A DNA stretch of 64,000 bases from Hydrangea macrophylla. Its lineage: Eukaryota; Streptophyta; Magnoliopsida; Cornales; Hydrangeaceae. Within the stretch, counting starts at the first letter, position 1. Each line of letters starts with the position of its first letter. Of this stretch, positions 10,808 to 22,506 are shown one piece after another. The position numbers were made by a program, and so were the translations under genes. The notes beneath the pieces were generated by a model that was given only the letters and a program-made list of their open reading frames with translations, was not told the origin of the DNA and did no database searches. The DNA lies in assembly GCA_033977485.1 (NCBI GenBank), contig CM066988.1, positions 137,244,859 to 137,308,858 of the forward strand, given 5' to 3'.

Positions 10808-11554
10808 TAAACCATTTTGTCATCACCCAATGGTTCCAAAGAACCAAATGGCATATCAGCCAAAATGTCCCAATTTTCTTCTGGGGATTCATCTTCTGAC
10901 TCTTTGAGGTCAATTGGCTTGACATTCTCTTGATACAATTGAGCTTCGACACAATTGGAACTTGCATGAAAAGGCTGAATATCAGCCTTTACTGTTTCAA
11001 CTTCACAGTTTTCCTTCACAAGCAACAGTTTCTGATGCATTGAAGAAGGAACACATCTGTTAGCATGAATCCAATCTCTTCCTAATAAGGTATGATAACT
11101 AGGACTAGCATCCACCACAAAGAAAGCAGGTTTGGATTTGTTCGAACCTACTATAGTTTCAATAGGTATTACTCCTTTGGTGTTTTTCTTATCACCAGTA
11201 AATCCTGATATCATAATGCGAGTCTGTGTTAACTTTGCATTTTGTTTATTAATCTTTTTTCAAAGTATTCTGAGGAATAATATTGACAGCAACACCATTA
11301 TCAACCAATACCTTGTTTAAAAGAACCCCATTTAAACAAGCCTTTATATATAATGGTTTAAGATGCTTAGTCATTTCTGTTGATGGTTCTTCGAATGAAT
11401 AAACAAAATTACAATTACTAAAAATGAACTCAGGAAGATTTACCTCAGAGACATCCTCATTAGATGCTTCCATTTCCATTTCTTCATCTATTTGTTGATC
11501 TTCTGTTGCTTCGAAGATTTTTGGTAACATGAATGTGGCAGTGTTAACTTCCAT
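10807..11554 (-). pseudogene. Aspartic protease region of the Tat element
   Basis: The retropepsin is split over two frames. The first holds LYIKACLNGVLLNKVLVDNG, in which VDNG is the catalytic Asp motif (normally DTG, DSG or DGG; DNG here is a change from the usual second position). The second holds FFVVDASPSYHTLLGRDWIH, the conserved C-terminal signature of Tat and Athila proteases. A frameshift in an A6 run near 11258 separates them. An acidic spacer (SEDESPEENW) leads to RT. The protease matures Gag-Pol in the particle. Confidence 0.8.
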
Positions 11555-12434
11555 TTATTCTGGAAATGTGCCAAACTGGATAAGTATATTTTCAAAATAT
11601 TCTTGGTAGTTTCATCTTCGAGTTTCATTTCAATATTTCCCAAAACTTGAGATTCTACCATTGTCATTGCTTCATCCCCATCATCAACGCTCATTGCCTT
11701 TTCCAATTCTAATACTTTGGCTTTAATGATACTTTCCTTAGATATAGTATCACTATAAACTTTCGTATTTCGATCGAACCTGGGATTAGGTTTCGAAACA
11801 TTACTGGAATCTCTTTTGATTTCATTTCTTAATTCTTGACTTCGAGCCTGCATATTGGAAAACTCCTTCCACATCGTAAACTTCCTCTGAAGTCTCCTTT
11901 GTTGGGTCCTATTTATCGTGGGAACCATATTTTGGTTTCCTTCCTTGGGATGTAGAAGCACATGCCATGTATTCTTTTCAACCTGAGGTGGTTTAATCAT
12001 CCTATTCTTGTTTGAGGACCTTGTTGTTCCATCATATTTTTGACTCTATCATCTTGCAAGACAAACTAGTTTGACACTCTTGATACTAATGAAGATTCAC
12101 ATGATTGTGATGTCTCAATAACTTTTGGTGATTTTTTCAATGTTTCCATGTCCATCTCTGTTTGTACCACATGTGCTGGTACCAATTTTGATGACATGAA
12201 TTGAGTTTGTCTTTCTCTCTGTATCCCATAATGTTTCTTTGGTGTATGAGAGAAACCTGGTATTACATATTGCACGTTCCTTAATGGCCGAACATAATTA
12301 CCAGTATGAAAATTCCTTGAAAATTTGGCTCTAAAAGGAGCTATTGGCCTTGAAGCATACCTTGCTGTCATAGGTGCAGTATATGTTGAGGTTTGGTAAA
12401 TTGACCCTCTAAACTGCCCTCTCTTAACATTCAT
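11488..12434 (-). pseudogene. Gag-protease linker region of the Tat element
   Basis: Two frames (12066-12434 and 11488-12000) lie between the nucleocapsid-like part of gag and the protease. The first is Arg/Thr/Tyr-rich (GQFRGSIYQTSTYTAPMTARY). The second contains TWHVLLHPKE and QQRRLQRKFTMWKEF, a basic segment typical of the same position in related Tat elements. No enzymatic domain is visible. Frameshifts at about 12440-12465, 12000-12066 and 11554 interrupt it. Confidence 0.6.
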
Positions 12435-14514
12435 AATTGGTTGAAATGGAGGGAAGTACTTACCCTCTTTTGTTCGAACAAAGGCTGTTTGTTTTTCCTG
12501 ACTGTTTTGGCCCCAACCCTTTCATCATAGACTTCAGCATATCTTTTCCCACAACTAATGCATAAATTCTTTACATATTCATGGTTGAAAACTGAGAACT
12601 CAGGGTTTTTCCTAGCTATTTCTTCGAGTCTTTTCATCTGGTCCTCTGAGTTTACATTTTCCTTTTCCTTGACCAGAGCTTCAAAGAAAATATCATGGAC
12701 ATTGATTGACACTTCTTGTACTGCTGGGAATGGATCTTCATCAACCCTCATCTGTTTTTCAGGGAATTTCAATTTTCCTTTCTTGATCAGATCTTGAATC
12801 TTGTCTCGAAAAACAGTACAATTATTAGTTGAATGAGTCCAAGAATTATACCACTTGCAGTATTTTTTACCTTTTAATTCATCATTAGAAGGTAATTTTG
12901 TCCCATCAGACAATTTGATAATTTTCCCTTCTACCAGATGATCAAATATTTCATCCAATTTATAAACATCGAATGAATATTTTTTGAATGATCCTTTAGA
13001 TTTGTACACTTCAGCAGAAACATTTTTCTTTACAAGACTCTTACATGTGAAAGGTTCTTTTCCTATTATTTCTGCAACATCTATCTCATAATTAGGATCT
13101 TTATAATATGTTTTTATTGAAGAATCATTCATTTCATTTTCTTCTTCCAATAAGGCTTCATATCTAGAAACTCGAGTAGTTAACTCAATAAGATCTCTAA
13201 ATTCTAAAGCATCAAATTTCTTTCGAAGCCTAAATTCAAGACCATTTTGAGCCAACTTAACAAATTCGGGCTCAGGTAAAATGGTTTTACACTTTGTTCT
13301 AGCCCTTTTGAACCTATTTATGAATTGAGTGGCCTTCTCATCAGGTTTTTGACATAGTTTGGCCAAGTCAGCCATTGACACCTCTGGTTCTGTCTGAAAA
13401 AACTGGGTATGGAAGGATTTTTCCATTTGTGTCCAATTATGGAGCGAATTAGGGGCTAAATTAATAAACCAAGTAAATGCAGTGTCTGTTAATGAACTAG
13501 GAAACAAACAAAGCTTAAGATATTCATTATTTCCTGCATCAGCACACTGACTGATGAATTTTGCTACATGTTCAACTGTGGATTGACTCCCATCTCCAGC
13601 AAACATAGCAAAGGTAGGGAATTTAAATCCCCTAGGGAATTCAATCCTCTAGGGAATTCAATCCTATCAATCCAGTCAGGATAAGGTTTCTTGTAGACTG
13701 GAGTTTGTACCCCCCGAGCCATGGGTCCACAAACCTCATGGATTAAATTAATCATGTCATTTCTATCAACCATATTCAGTGGTTGGTGATGACCTGGTTG
13801 ACCCAAAGGAGGATTTATTGGTGGTATTGGAGGCAGTTGAGGATTATTATCCACTCTCCTAGGATTTTCATTTCTTCGACCCACTCCTATTCCAGTAGGA
13901 TCTGGTTCGAATACAAGATTGTTGTTTATTCTCCTATTCTGGCCTATTATGTTTTCTCTAGGCCTAGGCTCTTCGATATTCACTGATCTATAATTATAAT
14001 CTTGACCACTCATATGATTCCCTTGCATTCCTTCGAATACTGGAGGAGTATTATTAGGGACAAACATATAGAAACTTTCTTGTGAGTTAATCCTAAAAGG
14101 AGGCCCATTTGCATGGGTCATAGAATTTGGCTGAAACAAGCCATGGGTATGACATTTTTCATTCTGTCGAATCAATGAAGGATTTCCATTTGGCACCATT
14201 ACTGGTGTAAATTGTAATATATTATTGTTAAGGGAAGTGATCAGGATATTAACATTATGGATCATATTTCCCAAATGATCGAATTTTGGTGTCAATCGAT
14301 TCACCAAATCATGTTGATTTTTCGAACCAACATTCCCATTATTGGGAATTGGATTTAAATTCTCAACTCCTATTTATGGGTTCTCATTGGACGCATGATT
14401 CCCAGTATTGCTGCTCTGAGGATCTTGGTGTAGAGAACCACTAGTTTCAGCAATATTAGTACCAACATTGGCGTTATTAACAGACCTATTGCTTCGAAGG
14501 TTTCTGTTTGCCAT
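12431..14514 (-). pseudogene. Gag of the Tat element
   Basis: Starts at ATG 14514, only 12 bases past the primer site. The N-terminal part is Asn/Pro-rich. A TAA at 14374-14376 interrupts it, then a 17-bp tandem duplication (13632-13665) shifts the frame. The second part (to 12431) is the Retrotrans_gag capsid domain: FKFPTF and MFAGDGSQSTVEHVAKFI at its start, then AFTWFINLAPNSLHNW and FINRFKRARTKC. A zinc-knuckle-like CKWYNSWTHSTNNC follows, in which the His usual after CKY/CKW is Tyr. Gag packages the genomic RNA. The protein cannot be made whole from this copy. Confidence 0.85.
13632..13665 (-). repeat. 17-bp tandem duplication that breaks gag
   Basis: The 17-base unit CTAGGGAATTCAATCCT occurs twice in immediate succession (13632-13648, 13649-13665) with no difference. 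Because 17 is not a multiple of three it moves the gag frame, exactly where the two gag reading frames overlap (13564-13606 onward). It probably arose by slippage or double-strand-break repair after insertion. Confidence 0.9.
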
Positions 14515-14526
14515 CCTTTGACACTA

Positions 14527-14546
14527 GGGTCCCACCGGGCGTGCCA
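14527..14546 (-). other. Primer-binding site of the Tat element
   Basis: On the minus strand, four T after the LTR end, the sequence TGGCACGCCCGGTGGGACCC begins with the TGG expected of a site complementary to a tRNA 3' CCA end. I do not assign the tRNA with confidence. The gag ATG (14514) lies 12 bases further on. Confidence 0.7.
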
Positions 14547-14550
14547 AAAA

Positions 14551-15202
14551 TGTTTGGTTGAAAAATTTATAAGTGTGCGAGCGTGCCAAGCAAGCAAATT
14601 GCCAATGTGTGTGATCCAAACTGCACCTCACCAGACAGATTGTGGTGATGTTCGATACCTTAACAAGGACTTCAAACGTGTAAAGATACAACTAAATGAA
14701 CTTCGAACTAGTTAATTATCAACTACTCCTATTACAAGAACAATAAATGAAAGTAACAACTACTTTATTAAGTTAAAAGAAACTACAATCTAACCTTGAA
14801 AATGACTTCGAATGTATTCCACTTCTAAATCTAAGTTCCTAGATAAAAATACAGTAAATGTACTGAAAGATATGTGTTGATTGTGATCCAAGGACCCTCT
14901 TTCGAACACAAACTCCTTCTATTTATAGACATCGAGGCTTCTCAGCAACCTTGTTTGAATGTTCCCTCTTCTTTTCAAACTAAGAACTGCTCTTACACAT
15001 GGCACATCTTCACATTGACACCTGCCCTTTCAGTTATTCCACAACGATTGACACGTGTCCCTTGGCAGTTAATTATTCTGAACAGAATGAGTCCGTAAAA
15101 CTGTTGTAACTACTCCCGTATTATATCCAACTCAATCAACTTTTCTGCCACATCGAATCCCACGTGGCACCTTTGTATTGGCTAGAAATTTCGTCACAAA
15201 CA
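14551..15202 (-). repeat. 5' LTR of the Tat element
   Basis: Partner of 1522-2174 with about 22 differences and one 1-bp length change. It is followed on the right by the ACTAT target duplication and on the left by the primer-binding site. It is the transcription start LTR for the minus-strand gag-pol. Confidence 0.93.
14919..14928 (-). promoter_or_regulatory. TATA box in the 5' LTR
   Basis: On the minus strand this reads CTATAAATAG, a good TATA consensus inside the LTR. It is conserved in the other LTR at 1891-1900. It is the likely U3 core promoter for the genomic RNA; the start site would lie about 25-35 bases downstream (lower coordinates). Confidence 0.6.
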
Positions 15203-15207
15203 ACTAT

Positions 15208-16244
15208 ATATACAACAATTTTTTTTCCTTAGCAATACCAGGGCTTATCAACATTGCTGATAAGTTCATAAAAGTAATGATACTTTCTAAAGGGAGACAT
15301 TCAAATATAATGGCTTGGGGGTCATTTGTGTATTTTTAGAAATAAGACTGCTTGTCTACAATTCTCAAATACCTTAAAGATCATTGCAATTAATTACCTG
15401 ATATTTCAAGGTCTTGTAATAAATATTAGTAGTTCTTATAAAATTAAAATATTATTGAATGTTGTTATTAGATGTCTCCGTCTACGTTAAGTATAAGTTG
15501 AAACTAAAGACATAGACATTCAACCTGACCTATCGCACCCTATCTTTGTAGTTATACCCCATGAGATGAACATAGTATGTATACTCTCTATCGATTAATG
15601 TCATTCACAAGTTCACAACAATAAATTATCCTGAAAACGTATTTAACTCCTACCAAAAAAGAAAAGAAAGAAAAAATATATATATACGTATTTAACCAGT
15701 GGGCCGCTTGAATTTTTTTTTGGAATGTTCGACAATATATCCAAAATTAGGTTAAAGTTGTTATTAGTATAATATATATGGTGGTCATTGTCTTTGCAAC
15801 CTAAAACAATATATGATACCTGTGCTAATGAATAGTGATAAGTACCAAAACGATAAGTCTGATTTTACATTTGTTTATTCATGGGATTTGCTATCCTACG
15901 ACTTGGAAATAGTAGAAAAGATGAGTTTAAATTTAAATAGATATGAAAAGTCTATATATATGGCACGTAATAAATAAATAAATAAAAAGTATAAATATTT
16001 TTAAATAGAAAAACACTTCTGTGCAGCTAGTATATATAGTGTTGTGCAAATTGTGCCTCACAGTTTGCAAAGTGTTTTTTCCAAAACTGTTGCTTTTTTT
16101 TTTTTTTGAACTGTGCAAATACTATGCAAATTGTGAGAGGCATAATTTACACTGCACTGTACTAACTGCACATAAGTGCTTTCTTGTTAAATATATACAG
16201 CAAATCGTAGAGGTACACTATTTTTTTCTGTCTCAAACTTTGTA
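15208..16244. other. AT-rich intergenic DNA
   Basis: Between the Tat element and the Stowaway MITE I see no reading frame with protein-like content, no RNA gene and no clear repeat beyond short A/T runs. The first part continues the sequence interrupted at 1521. Confidence 0.5.
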
Positions 16245-16522
16245 CTCCCTCTGTCCCATATTAAGAGTCTTTGATGCCATTTTTTTATGTCCCATTTTAA
16301 GAGTCTTCTTTGAAAATTCAAAGTACTTTAATACACACTTTCAAAAATTGCCCTTTATTATATCTAATTCTTCCCTCTTTTTTTTTTTTGTTTGATATGA
16401 CACTATAATTTTGAATTTCAAAAAGGGCAATATTAGAAAGTTGAAAATCTCACCAACATCAAGGTTGTTCCCTTAATAAGTTGAAATTCCCAAAAGAGAC
16501 TCTTAATATGGGACAGAGGGAG
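16245..16522. mobile_element. Stowaway MITE (Tc1/mariner)
   Basis: The terminal inverted repeat CTCCCTCTGTCCCATATTAA at 16245 is matched at the right end (TTAATATGGGACAGAGGGAG, ending 16522). TA dinucleotides at 16243-16244 and 16523-16524 are the target duplication. At 278 bp and without coding capacity, with the CTCCCTC terminus, it fits Stowaway. Confidence 0.92.
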
Positions 16523-17365
16523 TATCTGTGTACTATGTAGTCTCAAAATTGGCACATACTTTTAACATAGTTTCCGGTCTTATGCTTATATAATCATATC
16601 AAAAACTAAATTCTTTCCAATTTTATGCTAATTACTCTTTTGCTCACCTAATAACTGAATGTGAAATTTGTGTTCTCACTTTGAAATTTGTATATATATC
16701 ATGTATGTGTGTATTACCGATAGATTACGCCTATGCTTATATATAATGAGTCCATTTGTCTTGTAATAATCTAAGTAGTTAATGATTGCTTTTGGGACAG
16801 ACAACAATATTTTGTTAGTTTTTTTTTTTTTTTGGTCGAATATTTCAGAAACAAACCACTTCTGACAACAATTTTAAAATTTCATCATTTTGCAATGAAT
16901 ATAAAAACATATGCGAGTATATAAACCATATAGTAACTGTAGAAATTAATGGCACCGATCGAGAAATTTATTCTATAAAATCTTCTATTCAATGAACCAC
17001 TTTGGAGAAGGAAAGTTCTGAACTGAAGTATCTAAAAAAAACCAAGTTGTGTGAAGGAGATCCACTTGCTAATTGGCCACTCAAATATGACCCTCAAGAA
17101 GCAAATCTGTTACCCTTCTGGCCTTCTAGTGGAAAAATAGGAGTATATATAAAACTTTCATTTCTTCCCACCCTCCAATGAGATTAAGAAAATTGACAGG
17201 TCATGGGGCCCACAATTTGCACTTGTCATGCATTTTGAGATGTTATTTTATGATTGTCCCCATCTGTTTGCCAATTATGTGGGTAATGCAATTATGCTAT
17301 TGTGATTTGTGAGAGTGGAAAAAAAAAAAAAAGACCAAAACGGACTTAGCCTGTGGTACGAAAAA

Positions 17366-17539
17366 GAGTAATATTTGGGACACAACCTTCATACAACTTT
17401 CATACAACCTCCCCAAAAGATGTGTCTATCTCTCTCCTGTGATGTCACTGGACCCCACAGTGACACAGGAAAGAGATAGACACATCTTTTGGGGAGGTTG
17501 TATGAAAGTTGTATGAAGGTTGTGTCCCAAGTATTACCC
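17366..17539. mobile_element. Foldback MITE, family GGGTAATACTTGGG
   Basis: Two nearly perfect inverted arms of about 80 bp (GGGACACAACCTTCATACAA and its complement) are separated by a short GC-richer loop. The flanks are AAAAA on both sides, weak evidence because it is low complexity. Half of a second copy lies at about 51650-51720. The superfamily is not resolved. Confidence 0.75.
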
Positions 17540-18296
17540 AAAAAGGGCATATGTCCCACGTTTGTTTTGTAGACGATTGGTAGGATTAGGTATGTTGGAC
17601 TAATAATTTATTTTAATTGAATAGTTCATTGTTTGAGCACGCTTAAACACGTGAGATTAACAGTACATTTTAACCAAATAGTAGGAGAGACTAATTAATT
17701 AATCCCATAGAGAATGTTGTAGTATTAATCCCCTTAATAGTGAAGGGTAAAACTACTACGTACTCCTCATTTCTGTCCACAAAACAAGCGTGGGCATAAG
17801 ATCCTGAGTTCAAATTTATACAAAAGTGTACATCTCTTTGAAGACAAGTGTGTAATTTTGACTGAGTCATGTGATCGACTTTGCACAAACCTTAACTAGA
17901 ATAAGTTGAATAACACATAGCTGAGTTTTTTTATTTTTTTTATTTTCAAAAACACCTTTAAATTTTTACCACATGTAAATATGTGTGTATATGTATACGT
18001 TCATTAATTGATAAGAATTTAACAGTGAGACTGAGAGCCTTCATGGCTTTAGTCCACTTGAAAATCAGTAGATTGCCTTAGAAAACCTAATTCTAGCTGT
18101 TTGAAAACAATAGATGAAATGATGCATATGTATAAGGCCAGCTAAAAGGTCGTTTTCCCTTTGGAAGTATGGATTGCGATATGATAGTAAGTTAGACAAT
18201 ATGCAACATTTGTTTATGATGGAACAAAAGTTGCAGTACATATTTCAATATTGATGTACTTGGGATACAATCAGAGAAGAGAAAAATAAAAGTTGT
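17540..18296. other. Intergenic DNA
   Basis: No protein-like frame or repeat structure was seen here. The target TATAAATAG of the large Mutator-like element ends this stretch. The 16523-17365 stretch is likewise empty apart from A/T runs. Confidence 0.45.
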
Positions 18297-18479
18297 TATA
18301 AATAGGAAAAATTCTACAGTCAATCAATATAAAAGTGATTTGACGTCAATCATCCAACGTCGACCGTTGGATCATTAGCAAAGCTTCCATGTGACGACAT
18401 GTGGTATTTTTTTTTTTTTTTTTGCAAAATTAAAAACCAGTTGTCGTTTTGAGAGAAAACATGTCCAACTGGTAGCCCA

Positions 18480-19435
18480 TCTTTTATACTTTGACAGAGT
18501 TTATTTGTACCTTGTCAGAAAATATTTTTTTTTAAAAAGTTTTGTTTGTAACTTATAATTTTGGTTTGTACCTTGTGTAATTAATGATGTACAAAATTTA
18601 ATAATTTTTACCATAACAGGTTTAGTTTGTACCTTTTGAAAGAAAAAATTCCTATTTTCTTTTAAATTTGTTAGTAACTTAAAATTTTTCTTTGTACCAA
18701 GTGAAATAAATGCTGTACATAATTTAATAATTTGTATCTTGATGATTGGATTAATTTTTGCCTTGACTGGATTAGTTTGTACCTCGTAAGGAAAATGTGT
18801 ATTCTGATGAAAATATTTGTACTTTGTTAGGATCAATTTTGACCTTCAAACAAAATGTTTGTACTTTGTACTTTATCCGAGAACTTTTGGATCTTGTAAT
18901 GATTAATTTGGACTTTCTTAGGAACATGTGTCCGGTCGAGCTAGATGTTCAGCTGGTTGAGGCCGGCTGTGGTTGTGTCAGGTTGAGTTTACTTAGCCGG
19001 TTGACCGAATATGATGCTGAAAAAATAATTTATACTATCCTATCATCTATTAATTTGAACTCTATTAAGAAAGAGTTTGGACTTTCACAGCATCCTAACA
19101 AAATCAACTATTTTTTCAATGAAGGTCCAAACTGATCCTGACAAAGCAAAATTTTTTTTTGAAGGTTTAAATTGAACTTGATAAAGCAAAAACATTTCTT
19201 TTGTGAACGTCTAAATTGATTCCGACAAAGTACAAATATTTTTTTTGAAGGTCTAAATTGATTCCGACAAAGTACAAATATCTTTTTTGAAGTCCAAATT
19301 GATTCTGATAAAGTACAAACATTTTCTTTGAACTTGACAAAGTAGAAACATTTTCTTTGAACTTTCAAATTGATTCCGACAAAATACAAACATTTTCTTT
19401 CAAGGTCTAAATTGATTCCCACAAAGTACAACATC
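18480..19435. repeat. Left subterminal repeat array of the MULE
   Basis: Degenerate units containing TTTGTACYTTG read forward from about 18500 to 18900. After a GC-richer middle (18925-19020), reverse-oriented units (AAAGTACAAATATTTT...) run to 19435, spaced 41 bases apart (19228, 19269, 19310). The arm is itself an imperfect foldback. The right end of the element has the same design. Confidence 0.7.
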
Positions 19436-19440
19436 TTCTA

Positions 19441-20862
19441 AAGTTACTCACAAAACCACCAATACATGAATCCGTAGATAAAAAGCTAAAAACAATAATA
19501 AGGATTGCAAACACACAAGATACAAAATATACGTGGTTCGACAAACTTGCTTACCTCCATGGAAGAAGCACAACGGAAAACTTCACTACATGAAAAAGAA
19601 GATTACACAAAGGAAATTAAAGCTCTTAATCTCGAAATACCCCAACTGAGAAATGGTAGAAGTGGGGGAGGTGAAAGTGAGAGATGGTAAGAGAACGAAT
19701 TTCAACTTGGTTGTTGGACTTAAAATTTAAAAACTCTTTGTACTACATTTTCCTTTATTAGGGATTAATTTGGAACTTCAAAGTAAATGTTTGTACTCAG
19801 TGAATAATTGTACTTTGGATGGTATATAAAAGGAGAAATTTGTATATTCACGAAAAATGTGATAAACTTAATAAAAGGTATATCGAGAGTGTCGAACATC
19901 ATTATGACATAGATAATGAATACATAGACGGCCAAATTACGAGCCACTCATTCATGTATACTTATACTTACATATACTGCAGTAACTTACTGATCAGTAG
20001 CACTCTTAGACCCAATAAGAAGGGTTGACCAACTTTGGGGGCCATTCGTAGATCCAATAAGGATCATCCGACATTGCGGCTTATAGGTTCTTAATAGAAC
20101 TAATGTAATCACATAGAATGGTTCTTAGAAAGTTCAAATTGTTCCTGATGCCCACAAATATTAGGAATGGATCCCAACAAGAAACAATCGAGTACAACCA
20201 TATCAGAGAAAGGAAGGCAGAAAGAATCCACATCCAACAAAGGAAAGCCTGACAAAGGTAAGCGGAAACAAACGATAGATGTTCCTAAGATAGCCCCTTC
20301 ATTTTTCCGTGAACAGTGAGGAAGTGGGATTCGTATAACGAAAAGACCGTAAATACAGGACGGACAGTAATTTGGAAGCAATTTGGCGCGTAGAAATGTG
20401 AGGAGCTCTTTCGTAAGGTTGATTTGTTCGACTTTCTAAGTATTCATGGATATTTATATCCAATTTGAATGTTTTATTGCAATTTTTCACTTAGTTGGAA
20501 TAAGAAGAAATTACAAAGTCGTGTAAATGGAACCGATATTGAACTTATCGTATATAATATTTGCAAGATTCATAAATTTCCAAAGTGGACTTAAAGTACT
20601 ACTTTTGGTCCGATGGGATTACACGAATGTTATAAATTTGCCAAAGACTTTGAGTATGGAACTTACAATAACTACAAATGACTCACTTTGAAAGTTCACA
20701 ACAATTTTTCACAAAGTCTTTCTCTAATTCTCTAGCCCTATTTTTCTCTCTCCTAAAAAGCAGTGAACATGGAACAAAGATGCATTACGATGAGAAGTGG
20801 TTAAGTATGATTATGAACTCATGTTGAAGGATGTGATTCAAATTGTCATATGTGAGTATGTT
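19441..20862. other. MULE interior left of the LTR nest
   Basis: It contains a Copia-like LTR fragment motif (ACGTGGTTCGACAAACTTGC near 19538) and AT-rich DNA. A GGTGAAAGTGAG segment (19668-19680) has a counterpart near 33520, consistent with internal symmetry of the MULE. No protein-like frame was found. Confidence 0.4.
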
Positions 20863-20955
20863 TGTCACACCCCGACCTGCCATGGGTAGATCATGGCCCA
20901 TGAAAATGCCTCCAACGCATGCTCCCAAAGAGTGATGCTCAAATAAGTTTAAAAC

Positions 20956-21541
20956 CAGGGCCAGCCTTGGTGTATAAAGGCCCTGGTGTATAATTTGTAG
21001 GCCCCCGCCTAAAGCCCCCAATATTTTGGATAATTTTAGGCCCCCAATTTCAAACACTGAATAGTAATTGTTATGCTCAAAGGCCCCAAACACAACCTAA
21101 AAACCCCAAGACCCAAGGAAGTTAGCTACTTTGCGATGGACTTATCCACCTTTATGGGCTTGTTTGGGGAAAAAAAACTACTCATTAGGTGCACAAAACT
21201 GGTGTACTTAGCATTTTTCCTATAAAAAAAAAATACTTTCTCAACTTTACCAAATATAATAACTTTCAATGTTTTTGGTCACTTTCCTTACATTTTATTT
21301 ATAGAACTGAATATTTGAAATTTATTGAACTTACTCGCAGTTTTTTTGGAGTATATTTGTACTAAAGCACTCAAATTCTTAGGGCAGTCCCCTTCCTAAA
21401 AAAACAATTTAGGTTTCCCTAAATAGACCCAAATGGCTTTTAGGAACTACATTTCTGGATTTGATAACCAGTTCATGCTTATATACAGAGCCTCATTTTA
21501 TAAGTTCGCCTAAGGCCCCCAAAACCTCAGGACCAGCCCTG
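20956..21541. mobile_element. Non-autonomous hAT element
   Basis: The ends CAGGGCCAGCC and, on the other strand, CAGGGCTGGTCC are inverted repeats typical of a common plant hAT family. The flanks are TTTAAAAC (20948-20955) and TTTAAAAA (21542-21549), an 8-bp duplication with one mismatch. GGCCCCC blocks lie near both ends. No transposase. Confidence 0.8.
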
Positions 21542-22050
21542 TTTAAAAACCCCTCTTAAAACCCTTTTACAAATATATTTATAAGTAATTAACACCAAGG
21601 ATAAAGTGGTCATTTTGAAATTTTAGTCAAACCCAATACCAAAACATAATATTCTTCATTTAAAAACCAAAGGTGAAAACGACTCGTGAATCCGAGTTTC
21701 CTAGCCCAAGTTATGATCATATTAGGACTTACATTTCCACAAAACTAAAAGTCTGGCAGAGGGAAGTTGGACCGGTTGAACGGGTCAATTGGACCAGTTG
21801 AACGAGAGCTGAATGAAAATCCAATTTCTGCCCTTCTGTCTTTTTACATGTATAAAATGATCTTAAAGTTGCCAATTCAAATGGGGATAGATCCAAGACA
21901 TTCCCAAGTCATTCTAAACTAATTGGGAATAATTCCCAACTCTATTAAAATCATTTAAACACAACTTCAATACGTGGAATACATCATTAAAGTCATTAAA
22001 ACTTATTAAATCAAATGAATTAAAACTAAAACATATGTACACAACTCATT

Positions 22051-22506
22051 CAAGGGTGGGGCCATTAGTAGGCTCCCTTTGACTGCAGCCCTCCCCAAAA
22101 TCTGGTAAATTTCGTTAGTACATATGATATTCTAACCCAATTACAGTGATATTTTAACCCAAATGTAATCTAGCCCACCTTAAAATTTGAGTTTTTTTTT
22201 AGTACATGTGATATTTTAGCCCAAATGTAGGCTAGTCCTACCCTAATTAAGTGTTCCAAACTCAATTTGAGACCATACCTTATTGATAAATAGACACCAA
22301 AATATATAAATATAACCCAAAAGATAAAATGGTTCTTAAATAAACCCAATTTGACACTATATCTTATTATAAAAAATATGTATAAATAGACCCCCCCAAA
22401 AAAATTCGGGGGCAAACCCCGCATAGCTTCCTCCCCCCCCCCCCCCTCGAGAAATAATAATAATAATAAATAAATAACAAAAACAAAAATCCTGGCTCCG
22501 CCCTTG
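22051..22506. mobile_element. Non-autonomous hAT element with poly-C tract
   Basis: The left end CAAGGGTGGGGCCA and the right end (minus) CAAGGGCGGAGCCAGG form the inverted repeat. AACTCATT is duplicated exactly at 22043-22050 and 22507-22514 (8 bp, hAT). A run of 14 C at 22433-22446 lies near the right end. No coding region. Confidence 0.9.

Larger units (their letters stand above)
1522..15202 (-). mobile_element. Ty3/gypsy Tat-lineage LTR retrotransposon with antisense genes
   Basis: A complete 13.7-kb insertion with two LTRs (653 and 652 bp), TG...CA termini and a 5-bp target duplication ACTAT at 1517-1521 and 15203-15207. The minus-strand order is LTR, primer site, gag, protease, RT, RNase H, second RNase H, integrase, then two plus-strand genes, purine tract and LTR. 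A second, non-ancestral RNase H domain and extra ORFs beyond integrase are known traits of the Tat lineage (Ogre, Grande, Retand relatives). By eye the LTRs differ at about 22 positions (about 3.4%), so the insertion is fairly recent, yet gag-pol has many frameshifts and stops and is not autonomous. Confidence 0.95.

Noticed and set aside
12558..12797. 79-codon plus-strand frame opposite gag
   Set aside because: Shadow of the gag frame; no start context or family. The real antisense genes lie only beyond integrase.
19108..19434. 108-codon minus frame with 14-residue repeats
   Set aside because: It is the reverse 41-42-bp array of the MULE; periodic translation is expected from the period. 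Kept only as a repeat observation.
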